From: Pleodorina starrii
Lineage: Eukaryota; Chlorophyta; Chlorophyceae; Chlamydomonadales; Volvocaceae
Assembly: GCA_030267565.1 (NCBI GenBank)
Contig: BRXU01000007.1
Location: forward strand, 1-64,000
Length of the DNA stretch: 64,000 nucleotides
Reading direction: 5' to 3'
Shown here: positions 1 to 12,700 of the stretch, one piece after another
Layout: each line of letters starts with the position of its first letter
Position numbering within the stretch: the first letter of the stretch is position 1
Notes under the pieces: generated by a model
The model's input: the letters and a program-made list of their open reading frames with translations, nothing else
Database searches by the model: none
Told to the model about the DNA's origin: nothing
Program-made: the position numbers and the translations under genes

Positions 1-3000
1 ACCGGGCACCGGGCACCGGGCACCGGGCACCGGGCACCGGGCACCGGGCACCGGGCACCGGGCACCGGGCACCGGGCACCGGGCACCGGGCACCGGGCAC
101 CGGGCACCGGGCACCGGGCACCGGGCACCGGGCACCGGGCACCGGGCACCGGGCACCGGGCACCGGGCACCGGGCACCGGGCACCGGGCACCGGGCACCG
201 GGCACCGGGCACCGGGCACCGGGCACCGGGCACCGGGCACCGGGCACCGGGCACCGGGCACCGGGCACCGGGCACCGGGCACCGGGCACCGGGCACCGGG
301 CACCGGGCACCGGGCACCGGGCACCGGGCACCGGGCACCGGGCACCGGGCACCGGGCACCGGGCACCGGGCACCGGGCACCGGGCACCGGGCACCGGGCA
401 CCGGGCACCGGGCACCGGGCACCGGGCACCGGGCACCGGGCACCGGGCACCGGGCACCGGGCACCGGGCACCGGGCACCGGGCACCGGGCACCGGGCACC
501 GGGCACCGGGCACCGGGCACCGGGCACCGGGCACCGGGCACCGGGCACCGGGCACCGGGCACCGGGCACCGGGCACCGGGCACCGGGCACCGGGCACCGG
601 GCACCGGGCACCGGGCACCGGGCACCGGGCACCGGGCACCGGGCACCGGGCACCGGGCACCGGGCACCGGGCACCGGGCACCGGGCACCGGGCACCGGGC
701 ACCGGGCACCGGGCACCGGGCACCGGGCACCGGGCACCGGGCACCGGGCACCGGGCACCGGGCACCGGGCACCGGGCACCGGGCACCGGGCACCGGGCAC
801 CGGGCACCGGGCACCGGGCACCGGGCACCGGGCACCGGGCACCGGGACCCGGGCACCGGGCACCGGGCACCGGGCACCGGGCACCGGGCACCGGGCACCG
901 GGCACCGGGCACCGGGCACGGGCACCGGGCACCGGGCACCGGGCACCGGGCACCGGGCACCGGGCACCGGGCACCGGGCACCGGGCACCGGGCACCGGGC
1001 ACCGGGCACCGGGCACCGGGCACCGGGCACCGGGCACCGGGCACCGGGCACGGGCACCGGGCACCGGGCACCGGGCACCGGGCACCGGGCACCGGGCACC
1101 GGGCACCGGGCACCGGGCACCGGGCACCGGGCACCGGGCACCGGGCACCGGGCACCGGGCACCGGGCACCGGGCAACGGGCACCGGGCACCGGGCACCGG
1201 GCACCGGGCACCGGGCACCGGGCACCGGGCACCGGGCACCGGGCACCGGGCACCGGGCACGGGCACCGGGCACCGGGCACCGGGCACCGGGCACCGGGCA
1301 CCGGGCACCGGGCACCGGGCACCGGGCACCGGGCACCGGGCACCGGGCACCGGGCACCGGGCACGGGCACCGGGCACCGGGCACCGGGCACCGGGCACCG
1401 GGCACCGGGCACCGGGCACCGGGCACCGGGCACCGGGCACCGGGCACCGGGCACCGGGCACCGGGCACCGGGCACCGGGCACGGGCACCGGGCACCGGGC
1501 ACCGGGCACCGGGCACCGGGCACCGGGCACCGGGCACCGGGCACCGGGCACCGGGCACCGGGCACCGGGCACCGGGCACCGGGCACCGGGCACCGGGCAC
1601 CGGGCACCGGGCACCGGGCACGGGCACCGGGCACCGGGCACCGGGCACCGGGCACCGGGCACCGGGCACCGGGCACCGGGCACCGGGCACCGGGCACCGG
1701 GCACCGGGCACCGGGCACCGGGCACCGGGCACCGGGCACCGGGCACCGGGCACCGGGCACCGGGCACCGGGCACCGGGCACCGGGCACCGGGCACCGGGC
1801 ACGGGCACCGGGCACCGGGCACCGGGCACCGGGCACCGGGCACCGGGCACCGGGCACCGGGCACCGGGCACCGGGCACCGGGCACCGGGCACCGGGCACC
1901 GGGCACCGGGCACCGGGCACCGGGCACCGGGCACCGGGCACCGGGCACCGGGCACCGGGCACCGGGCACCGGGCACCGGGCACCGGGCACCGGGCACCGG
2001 GCACGGGGCACCGGGCACCGGGCACGGGCACCGGGCACCGGGCACCGGGCACCGGGCACCGGGCACCGGGCACCGGGCACCGGGCACGGGCACCGGGCAC
2101 CGGGCACCGGGCACCGGGCACCGGGCACCGGGCACCGGGCACCGGGCACCGGGCACCGGGCACCGGGCACCGGGCACCGGGCACCGGGCACGGGCCGACG
2201 GGCACCGGGCACCGGGCACCGGGCACCGGGCACCGGGCACCGGGCACCGGGCACCGGGCACCGGGCACCGGGCACCGGGCACCGGGCACCGGGCACCGGG
2301 CACCGGGCACCGGGCACCGGGCACCGGGCACCGGGCACCGGGCACCGGGCACCGGGCACCGGGCACCGGGCACCGGGCACCGGGCACCGGGCACGGGGCA
2401 CCGGGCACCGGGCACCGGGCACCGGGCACCGGGCACCGGGCACCGGGCACCGGGCACCGGGCACCGGGCACCGGGCACCGGGCACCGGGCACCGGGCACC
2501 GGGCACCGGGCACCGGGCACCGGGCACCGGGCACCGGGCACCGGGCACCGGGCACGGGCACCGGGCACCGGGCACCGGGCACCGGGCACCGGGCACCGGG
2601 CACCGGGCACCGGGCACCGGGCACCGGGCACCGGGCACCGGGCACCGGGCACCGGGCACCGGGCACCGGGCACCGGGCACCGGGCACCGGGCACGGGCAC
2701 CGGGCACCGGGCACCGGGCACCGGGCACCGGGCACCGGGCACCGGGCACCGGGCACCGGGCACCGGGCACCGGGCACCGGGCACCGGGCACCGGGCACCG
2801 GGCACCGGGCACCGGGCACCGGGCACCGGGCACCGGGCACCGGGCACCGGGCACCGGGCACCGGGCACCGGGCACGGGGCACCGGGCACCGGGCACCGGG
2901 CACCGGGCACCGGGCACCGGGCACCGGGCACCGGGCACCGGGCACCGGGCACAGGGCACCGGGCACCGGGCACCGGGCACCGGGCACCGGGCACCGGGCA

Positions 3001-3611
3001 CCGGGCACCGGGCACCGGGCACCGGGCACCGGGCACCGGGCACCGGGCACCGGGCACCGGGCACCGGGCACCGGGCACCGGGCACCGGGCACCGGGCACG
3101 GGCACCGGGCACCGGGCACCGGGCACCGGGCACCGGGCACCGGGCACCGGGCACCGGGCACCGGGCACCGGGCACCGGGCACCGGGCACCGGGCACCGGG
3201 CACCGGGCACCGGGCACCGGGCACCGGGCACCGGGCACCGGGCACCGGGCACCGGGCACCGGGCACCGGGCACCGGGCACCGGGCACCGGGCACCGGGCA
3301 CCGGGCACCGGGCACCGGGCACCGGGCACCGGGCACCGGGCACCGGGCACCGGGCACCGGGCACCGGGCACCGGGCACCGGGCACCGGGCACCGGGCACC
3401 GGGCACCGGGCACCGGGCACCGGGCACCGGGCACCGGGCACCGGGCACCGGGCACCGGGCACCGGGCACCGGGCACCGGGCACCGGGCACCGGGCACCGG
3501 GCACCGGGCACCGGGCACCGGGCACCGGGCACCGGGCACCGGGCACCGGGCACCGGGCACCGGGCACCGGGCACGGGCACCGGGCACCGGGCACCGGGCA
3601 CCGGGCACCGG
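1..3611 (+). repeat. Heptamer satellite, left arm (ACCGGGC)n
   Basis: A tandem array of the 7-mer ACCGGGC fills the start of the window and presumably continues beyond its left edge. Roughly 500 units are visible. Most are perfect. Departures are mainly six-base units that have lost one C, plus rare substitutions (an A near 1175, an A near 2952, a GACG near 2198). The first 840 bases and about 3110-3570 are almost free of variants, while 840-3110 carries most of them. The unit is six-sevenths G+C and places GGG every seven bases on this strand, which gives G-quadruplex potential throughout. It is not a known telomere repeat (Chlamydomonas telomeres are TTTTAGGG). Loss of one C in a C-run could also be a long-read consensus error. 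Confidence 0.97.
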
Positions 3612-3783
3612 CCATCCGGCCACCGGGCCCCGGGGCCCGGGGCGGGGGGCCCGGTGGCCGGTGCGCCGGTGTGCCCGGTGGCCGGTGGCCGGGTGCCCGG
3701 TGCCCGGTGCCCGGCGGTCCGCCGGTGCCCGGTGGTCCGCCGGTGCCCGGCGGTCCGCCGGTGCTCGGCGGTCCGCCGGTGCC
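3612..3783. repeat. Inversion centre between the two satellite arms
   Basis: This degenerate GC-rich stretch is where the heptamer switches strand. It holds a perfect inverted repeat with 16-bp arms at 3616-3631 and 3646-3661 around a 14-nt loop. Next come several GGTGGCC and GGTGCGCC variant units (about 3655-3700). Last are four tandem copies of an 18-mer (CGGCGGTCCGCCGGTGCC type) at 3712-3729, 3730-3747, 3748-3765 and 3766-3783. To its left the plus strand reads ACCGGGC; to its right it reads GCCCGGT, the reverse complement. It is the spacer of a large palindrome. Whether it arose biologically or by assembly or fold-back read error cannot be told from sequence alone. Confidence 0.9.
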
Positions 3784-6700
3784 CAATGCCCGGTGCCCGG
3801 TGCCCGGTGCCCGGTGCCCGGTGCCCGGTGCCCGGTGCCCGGTGCCCGGTGCCCGGTGCCCGGTGCCCGGTGCCCGGTGCCCGGTGCCCGGTGCCCGGTG
3901 CCCGGTGCCCGGTGCCCGGTGCCCGGTGCCCGGTGCCCGGTGCCGGTTGCCCGGTGCCCGGTGCCCGGTGCCCGGTGCCCGGTGCCCGGTGCCCGGTGCC
4001 CGGTGCCCGGTGCCCGGTGCCCGGTGCCCGGTGCCCGGTGCCCGGTGCCCGGTGCCGGTGCCCGGTGCCCGGTGCCCGGTGCCCGGTGCCCGGTGCCCGG
4101 TGCCCGGTGCCCGGTGCCGGTGCCCGGTGCCCGGTGCCCGGTGCCCGGTGCCCGGTGCCCGGTGCCCGGTGCCCGGTGCCCGGTGCCCGGTGCCCGGTGC
4201 CGGTGCCCGGTGCCCGGTGCCCGGTGCCCGGTGCCCGGTGCCCGGTGCCCGGTGCCCGGTGCCCGGTGCCCGGTGCCCGGTGCCCGGTGCCCGGTGCCCG
4301 GTGCCCGGTGCCCGGTGCCCGGTGCCCGGTGCCCGGTGCCCGGTGCCCGGTGCCCGGTGCCCGGTGCCCGGTGCCCGGTGCCCGGTGCCCGGTGCCCGGT
4401 GCCCGGTGCCCGGTGCCCGGTGCCCGGTGCCCGGTGCCCGGTGCCCGGTGCCCGGTGCCCGGTGCCCGGTGCCCGGTGCCCGGTGCCCGGTGCCGCTGCC
4501 CGGTGCCCGGTGCCCGGTGCCCGGTGCCCGGTGCCCGGTGCCCGGTGCCCGGTGCCCGGTGCCCGGTGCCCGGTGCCCGGTGCCCGGTGCCCGGTGCCCG
4601 GTGCCCGGTGCCCGGTGCCCGGTGCCCGGTGCCCGGTGCCCGGTGCCCGGTGCCCGGTGCCCGGTGCCCGGTGCCCGGTGCCCGGTGCCCGGTGCCCGGT
4701 GCCCGGTGCCCGGTGCCCGGTGCCCGGTGCCCGGTGCCCGGTGCCCGGTGCCCGGTGCCCGGTGCCCGGTGCCCGGTGCCCGGTGCCCGGTGCCCGGTGC
4801 CCGGTGCCCGGTGCCCGGTGCCCGGTGCCCGGTGCCCGGTGCCCGGTGCCCGGTGCCCGGTGCCCGGTGCCCGGTGCCCGGTGCCCGGTGCCCGGTGCCC
4901 GGTGCCCGGTGCCCGGTGCCCGGTGCCCGGTGCCCGGTGCCCGGTGCCCGGTGCCCGGTGCCCGGTGCCCGGTGCCCGGTGCCCGGTGCCCGGTGCCCGG
5001 TGCCCGGTGCCCGGTGCCCGGTGCCCGGTGCCCGGTGCCCGGTGCCCGGTGCCCGGTGCCCGGTGCCCGGTGCCCGGTGCCCGGTGCCCGGTGCCCGGTG
5101 CCCGGTGCCCGGTGCCCGGTGCCCGGTGCCCGGTGCCCGGTGCCCGGTGCCCGGTGCCCGGTGCCCGGTGCCCGGTGCCCGGTGCCCGGTGCCCGGTGCC
5201 CGGTGCCCGGTGCCCGGTGCCCGGTGCCCGGTGCCCGGTGCCCGGTGCCCGGGGCCGGTGCCCGGTGCCCGGTGCCCGGTGCCCGGTGCCCGGTGCCCGG
5301 TGCCCGGTGCCCGGTGCCCGGTGCCCGGTGCCCGGTGCCCGGTGCCGGTGCCCGGTGCCCGGTGCCCGGTGCCCGGTGCCCGGTGCCCGGTGCCCGGTGC
5401 CCGGTGCCCGGTGCCCGGTGCCCGGTGCCCGGTGCCCGGTGCCCGGTGCCCGGTGCCCGGTGCCCGGTGCCCGGTGCCCGGTGCCCGGTGCCCGGTGCCC
5501 GGTGCCCGGTGCCCGGTGCCCGGTGCCCGGTGCCCGGTGCCCGGTGCCCGGTGCCCGGTGCCCGGTGCCCGGTGCCCGGTGCCCGGTGCCCGGTGCCCGG
5601 TGCCCGGTGCCCGGTGCCCGGTGCCCGGTGCCCGGTGCCCGGTGCCCGGTGCCCGGTCCCGGTGCCCGGTGCCCGGTGCCCGGTGCCCGGTGCCCGGTGC
5701 CCGGTGCCCGGTGCCCGGTGCCCGGTGCCCGGTGCCCGGTGCCCGGTGCCCGGTGCCCGGTGCCCGGTGCCCGGTGCCCGGTGCCCGGTGCCCGGTGCCC
5801 GGTGCCCGGTGCCCGGTGCCCGGTGCCCGGTGCCCGGTGCCCGGTGCCCGGTGCCCGGTGCCCGGTGCCCGGTGCCCGGTGCCCGGTGCCCGGTGCCCGG
5901 TGCCCGGTGCCCGGTGCCCGGTGCCCGGTGCCCGGTGCCCGGTGCCGGTGCCCGGTGCCCGGTGCCCGGTGCCCGGTGCCCGGTGCCGGTGCCCGGTGCC
6001 CGGTGCCCGGTGCCCGGTGCCCGGTGCCCGGTGCCCGGTGCCCGGTGCCCGGTGCCCGGTGCCCGGTGCCCGGTGCCCGGTGCCCGGTGCCGTGTGCCCG
6101 GTGCCCGGTGCCCGGTGCCCGGTGCCCGGTGCCCGGTGCCCGGTGCCCGGTGCCCGGTGCCCGGTGCCCGGTGCCCGGTGCCCGGTGCCCGGTGCCCGGT
6201 GCCCGGTGCCCGGTGCCCGGTGCCCGGTGCCCGGTGCCCGGTGCCCGGTGCCCGGTGCCCGGTGCCCGGTGCCCGGTGCCCGGTGCCCGGTGCCCGGTGC
6301 CCGGTGCCCGGTGCCCGGTGCCCGGTGCCCGGTGCCCGGTGCCCGGTGCCCGGTGCCCGGTGCCCGGTGCCCGGTGCCCGGTGCCCGGTGCCCGGTGCCC
6401 GGTGCCCGGTGCCCGGTGCCCGGTGCCCGGTGCCCGGTGCCCGGTGCCCGGTGCCCGGTGCCCGGTGCCCGGTGCCCGGTGCCCGGTGCCCGGTGCCCGG
6501 TGCCCGGTGCCCGGTGCCCGGTGCCCGGTGCCCGGTGCCCGGTGCCCGGTGCCCGGTGCCCGGTGCCCGGTGCCCGGTGCCCGGTGCCCGGTGCCCGGTG
6601 CCCGGTGCCCGGTGCCCGGTGCCCGGTGCCCGGTGCCCGGTGCCCGGTGCCGGGGGCAAGGTGCCCGGTGCCCGGTGCCCGGTGCCCGGTGCCCGGTGCC

Positions 6701-9700
6701 CGGTGCCCGGTGCCCGGTGCCCGGTGCCCGGTGCCCGGTGCCCGGTGCCCGGTGCCCGGTGCCCGGTGCCCGGTGCCCGGTGCCCGGTGCCCGGTGCCCG
6801 GTGCCCGGTGCCCGGTGCCCGGTGCCCGGTGCCCGGTGCCCGGTGCCGGTGCCCGGTGCCCGGTGCCCGGTGCCCGGTGCCCGGTGCCCGGTGCCCGGTG
6901 CCCGGTGCCCGGTGCCCGGTGCCCGGTGCCCGGTGCCCGGTGCCCGGTGCCCGGTGCCCGGTGCCCGGTGCCCGGTGCCCGGTGCCCGGTGCCGGTGCCC
7001 GGTGCCCGGTGCCCGGTGCCCGGTGCCCGGTGCCCGGTGCCCGGTGCCCGGTGCCCGGTGCCCGGTGCCCGGTGCCCGGTGCCCGGTGCCCGGTGCCCGG
7101 TGCCCGGTGCCCGGTGCCCGGTGCCCGGTGCCCGGTGCCCGGTGCCCGGTGCCCGGTGCCCGGTGCCCGGTGCCCGGTGCCCGGTGCCCGGTGCCCGGTG
7201 CCCGGTGCCCGGTGCCCGGTGCCCGGTGCCCGGTGCCCGGTGCCCGGTGCCCGGTGCCCGGTGCCCGGTGCCCGGTGCCCGGTGCCCGGTGCCCGGTGCC
7301 CGGTGCCCGGTGCCCGGTGCCCGGTGCCCGGTGCCCGGTGCCCGGTGCCCGGTGCCCGGTGCCCGGTGCCCGGTGCCCGGTGCCCGGTGCCCGGTGCCCG
7401 GTGCCCGGTGCCCGGTGCCCGGTGCCCGGTGCCCGGTGCCCGGTGCCCGGTGCCCGGTGCCCGGTGCCCGGTGCCCGGTGCCCGGTGCCCGGTGCCCGGT
7501 GCCCGGTGCCCGGTGCCCGGTGCCCGGTGCCCGGTGCCCGGTGCCCGGTGCCCGGTGCCCGGTGCCCGGTGCCCGGTGCCCGGTGCCCGGTGCCCGGTGC
7601 CCGGTGCCCGGTGCCCGGTGCCCGGTGCCCGGTGCCCGGTGCCCGGTGCCCGGTGCCCGGTGCCCGGTGCCCGGTGCCCGGTGCCCGGTGCCCGGTGCCC
7701 GGTGCCCGGTGCCCGGTGCCCGGTGCCCGGTGCCCGGTGCCCGGTGCCCGGTGCCCGGTGCCCGGTGCCCGGTGCCCGGTGCCCGGTGCCCGGTGCCCGG
7801 TGCCCGGTGCCCGGTGCCCGGTGCCCGGTGCCCGGTGCCCGGTGCCCGGTGCCCGGTGCCCGGTGCCCGGTGCCCGGTGCCCGGTGCCCGGTGCCCGGTG
7901 CCCGGTGCCCGGTGCCCGGTGCCCGGTGCCCGGTGCCCGGTGCCCGGTGCCCGGTGCCCGGTGCCCGGTGCCCGGTGCCCGGTGCCCGGTGCCCGGTGCC
8001 CGGTGCCCGGTGCCCGGTGCCCGGTGCCCGGTGCCCGGTGCCCGGTGCCCGGTGCCCGGTGCCCGGTGCCCGGTGCCCGGTGCCCGGTGCCCGGTGCCCG
8101 GTGCCCGGTGCCCGGTGCCCGGTGCCCGGTGCCAGGAGCCCGGTGCCCGGTGCCCGGTGCCCGGTGCCCGGTGCCCGGTGCCCGGTGCCCGGTGCCCGGT
8201 GCCCGGTGCCCGGTGCCCGGTGCCCGGTGCCCGGTGCCCGGTGCCCGGTGCCCGGTGCCCGGTGCCCGGTGCCCGGTGCCCGGTGCCCGGTGCCCGGTGC
8301 CCGGTGCCCGGTGCCCGGTGCCCGGTGCCCGGTGCCCGGTGCCCGGTGCCCGGTGCCCGGTGCCCGGTGCCCGGTGCCCGGTGCCCGGTGCCCGGTGCCC
8401 GGTGCCCGGTGCCCGGTGCCCGGTGCCCGGTGCCCGGTGCCCGGTGCCCGGTGCCCGGTGCCCGGTGCCCGGTGCCCGGTGCCCGGTGCCCGGTGCCCGG
8501 TGCCCGGTGCCCGGTGCCCGGTGCCCGGTGCCCGGTGCCCGGTGCCCGGTGCCCGGTGCCCGGTGCCCGGTGCCCGGTGCCCGGTGCCCGGTGCCCGGTG
8601 CCCGGTGCCCGGTGCCCGGTGCCCGGTGCCCGGTGCCCGGTGCCCGGTGCCCGGTGCCCGGTGCCCGGTGCCCGGTGCCCGGTGCCCGGTGCCCGGTGCC
8701 CGGTGCCCGGTGCCCGGTGCCCGGTGCCCGGTGCCCGGTGCCCGGTGCCCGGTGCCCGGTGCCCGGTGCCCGGTGCCCGGTGCCCGGTGCCCGGTGCCCG
8801 GTGCCCGGTGCCCGGTGCCCGGTGCCCGGTGCCCGGTGCCCGGTGCCCGGTGCCCGGTGCCCGGTGCCCGGTGCCCGGTGCCCGGTGCCCGGTGCCCGGT
8901 GCCCGGTGCCCGGTGCCCGGTGCCCGGTGCCCGGTGCCCGGTGCCCGGTGCCCGGTGCCCGGTGCCCGGTGCCCGGTGCCCGGTGCCCGGTGCCCGGTGC
9001 CCGGTGCCCGGTGCCCGGTGCCCGGTGCCCGGTGCCCGGTGCCCGGTGCCCGGTGCCCGGTGCCCGGTGCCCGGTGCCCGGTGCCCGGTGCCCGGTGCCC
9101 GGTGCCCGGTGCCCGGTGCCCGGTGCCCGGTGCCCGGTGCCCGGTGCCCGGTGCCCGGTGCCCGGTGCCCGGTGCCCGGTGCCCGGTGCCCGGTGCCCGT
9201 GCCCGGTGCCCGGTGCCCGGTGCCCGGTGCCCGGTGCCCGGTGCCCGGTGCCCGGTGCCCGGTGCCCGGTGCCCGGTGCCCGGTGCCCGGTGCCCGGTGC
9301 CCGGTGCCCGGTGCCCGGTGCCCGGTGCCCGGTGCCCGGTGCCCGGTGCCCGGTGCCCGGTGCCCGGTGCCCGGTGCCCGGTGCCCGGTGCCCGGTGCCC
9401 GGTGCCCGGTGCGCGGTGCCCGGTGCCCGGTGCCGGTGCCCGGTGCCCGGTGCCCGGTGCCCGGTGCCCGGTGCCCGGTGCCCGGTGCCCGGTGCCCGGT
9501 GCCCGGTGCCCGGTGCCCGGTGCCCGGTGCCCGGTGCCCGGTGCCCGGTGCCCGGTGCCCGGTGCCCGGTGCCCGGTGCCCGGTGCCCGGTGCCCGGTGC
9601 CCGGTGCCCGGTGCCCGGTGCCCGGTGCCCGGTGCCCGGTGCCCGGTGCCCGGTGCCCGGTGCCCGGTGCCCGGTGCCCGGTGCCCGGTGCCCGGTGCCC

Positions 9701-12700
9701 GGTGCCCGGTGCCCGGTGCCCGGTGCCCGGTGCCCGGTGCCCGGTGCCCGGTGCCCGGTGCCCGGTGCCCGGTGCCCGGTGCCCGGTGCCCGGTGCCCGG
9801 TGCCCGGTGCCCGGTGCCCGGTGCCCGGTGCCCGGTGCCCGGTGCCCGGTGCCCGGTGCCCGGTGCCCGGTGCCCGGTGCCCGGTGCCCGGTGCCCGGTG
9901 CCCGGTGCCCGGTGCCCGGTGCCCGGTGCCCGGTGCCCGGTGCCCGGTGCCCGGTGCCCGGTGCCCGGTGCCCGGTGCCCGGTGCCCGGTGCCCGGTGCC
10001 CGGTGCCCGGTGCCCGGTGCCCGGTGCCCGGTGCCCGGTGCCCGGTGCCCGGTGCCCGGTGCCCGGTGCCCGGTGCCCGGTGCCCGGTGCCCGGTGCCCG
10101 GTGCCCGGTGCCCGGTGCCCGGTGCCCGGTGCCCGGTGCCCGGTGCCCGGTGCCCGGTGCCCGGTGCCCGGTGCCCGGTGCCCGGTGCCCGGTGCCCGGT
10201 GCCCGGTGCCCGGTGCCCGGTGCCCGGTGCCCGGTGCCCGGTGCCCGGTGCCCGGTGCCCGGTGCCCGGTGCCCGGTGCCCGGTGCCCGGTGCCCGGTGC
10301 CCGGTGCCCGGTGCCCGGTGCCCGGTGCCCGGTGCCCGGTGCCCGGTGCCCGGTGCCCGGTGCCCGGTGCCCGGTGCCCGGTGCCCGGTGCCCGGTGCCC
10401 GGTGCCCGGTGCCCGGTGCCCGGTGCCCGGTGCCCGGTGCCCGGTGCCCGGTGCCCGGTGCCCGGTGCCCGGTGCCCGGTGCCCGGTGCCCGGTGCCCGG
10501 TGCCCGGTGCCCGGTGCCCGGTGCCGGTGCCCGGTGCCCGGTGCCCGGTGCCCGGTGCCCGGTGCCCGGTGCCCGGTGCCCGGTGCCCGGTGCCCGGTGC
10601 CCGGTGCCCGGTGCCCGGTGCCCGGTGCCCGGTGCCCGGTGCCCGGTGCCCGGTGCCCGGTGCCCGGTGCCCGGTGCCCGGTGCCCGGTGCCCGGTGCCC
10701 GGTGCCCGGTGCCCGGTGCCCGGTGCCCGGTGCCCGGTGCCCGGTGCCCGGTGCCCGGTGCCCGGTGCCCGGTGCCCGGTGCCCGGTGCCCGGTGCCCGG
10801 TGCCCGGTGCCCGGTGCCCGGTGCCCGGTGCCCGGTGCCCGGTGCCCGGTGCCCGGTGCCCGGTGCCCGGTGCCCGGTGCCCGGTGCCCGGTGCCCGGTG
10901 CCCGGTGCCCGGTGCCCGGTGCCCGGTGCCCGGTGCCCGGTGCCCGGTGCCCGGTGCCCGGTGCCCGGTGCCCGGTGCCCGGTGCCCGGTGCCCGGTGCC
11001 CGGTGCCCGGTGCCCGGTGCCCGGTGCCCGGTGCCCGGTGCCCGGTGCCCGGTGCCCGGTGCCCGGTGCCCGGTGCCCGGTGCCCGGTGCCCGGTGCCCG
11101 GTGCCCGGTGCCCGGTGCCCGGTGCCCGGTGCCCGGTGCCCGGTGCCCGGTGCCCGGTGCCCGGTGCCCGGTGCCCGGTGCCCGGTGCCCGGTGCCCGGT
11201 GCCCGGTGCCCGGTGCCCGGTGCCCGGTGCCCGGTGCCCGGTGCCCGGTGCCCGGTGCCCGGTGCCCGGTGCCCGGTGCCCGGTGCCCGGTGCCCGGTGC
11301 CCGGTGCCCGGTGCCCGGTGCCCGGTGCCCGGTGCCCGGTGCCCGGTGCCCGGTGCCCGGTGCCCGGTGCCCGGTGCCCGGTGCCCGGTGCCCGGTGCCC
11401 GGTGCCCGGTGCCCGGTGCCCGGTGCCCGGTGCCCGGTGCCCGGTGCCCGGTGCCCGGTGCCGGTGCCCTATGCCCGGTGCCCGGTGCCCGGTGCCCGGT
11501 GCCCGGTGCCCGGTGCCCGGTGCCCGGTGCCCGGTGCCCGGTGCCCGGTGCCCGGTGCCCGGTGCCCGGTGCCCGGTGCCCGGTGCCCGGTGCCCGGTGC
11601 CCGGTGCCCGGTGCCCGGTGCCCGGTGCCCGGTGCCCGGTGCCCGGTGCCCGGTGCCCGGTGCCCGGTGCCCGGTGCCCGGTGCCCGGTGCCCGGTGCCC
11701 GGTGCCCGGTGCCCGGTGCCGGTGCCCGGTGCCCGGTGCCCGGTGCCCGGTGCCCGGTGCCCGGTGCCCGGTGCCCGGTGCCCGGTGCCCGGTGCCCGGT
11801 GCCCGGTGCCCGGTGCCCGGTGCCCGGTGCCCGGTGCCCGGTGCCCGGTGCCCGGTGCCCGGTGCCCGGTGCCCGGTGCCCGGTGCCCGGTGCCCGGTGC
11901 CCGGTGCCCGGTGCCCGGTGCCCGGTGCCCGGTGCCCGGTGCCCGGTGCCCGGTGCCCGGTGCCCGGTGCCCGGTGCCCGGTGCCCGGTGCCCGGTGCCC
12001 GGTGCCCGGTGCCCGGTGCCGGGTGCCCGGTGCCCGGTGCCCGGTGCCCGGTGCCCGGTGCCCGGTGCCCGGTGCCCGGTGCCCGGTGCCCGGTGCCCGG
12101 TGCCCGGTGCCCGGTGCCCGGTGCCCGGTGCCCGGTGCCCGGTGCCCGGTGCCCGGTGCCCGGTGCCCGGTGCCCGGTGCCCGGTGCCCGGTGCCCGGTG
12201 CCCGGTGCCCGGTGCCCGGTGCCCGGTGCCCGGTGCCCGGTGCCCGGTGCCCGGTGCCCGGTGCCCGGTGCCCGGTGCCCGGTGCCCGGTGCCCGGTGCC
12301 CGGTGCCCGGTGCCCGGTGCCCGGTGCCCGGTGCCCGGTGCCCGGTGCCCGGTGCCCGGTGCCCGGTGCCCGGTGCCCGGTGCCCGGTGCCCGGTGCCCG
12401 GTGCCCGGTGCCCGGTGCCCGGTGCCCGGTGCCCGGTGCCCGGTGCCCGGTGCCCGGTGCCCGGTGCCCGGTGCCCGGTGCCCGGTGCCCGGTGCCCGGT
12501 GCCCGGTGCCCGGTGCCCGGTGCCCGGTGCCCGGTGCCCGGTGCCCGGTGCCCGGTGCCCGGTGCCCGGTGCCCGGTGCCCGGTGCCCGGTGCCCGGTGC
12601 CCGGTGCCCGGTGCCCGGTGCCCGGTGCCCGGTGCCCGGTGCCCGGTGCCCGGTGCCCGGTGCCCGGTGCCCGGTGCCCGGTGCCCGGTGCCCGGTGCCC

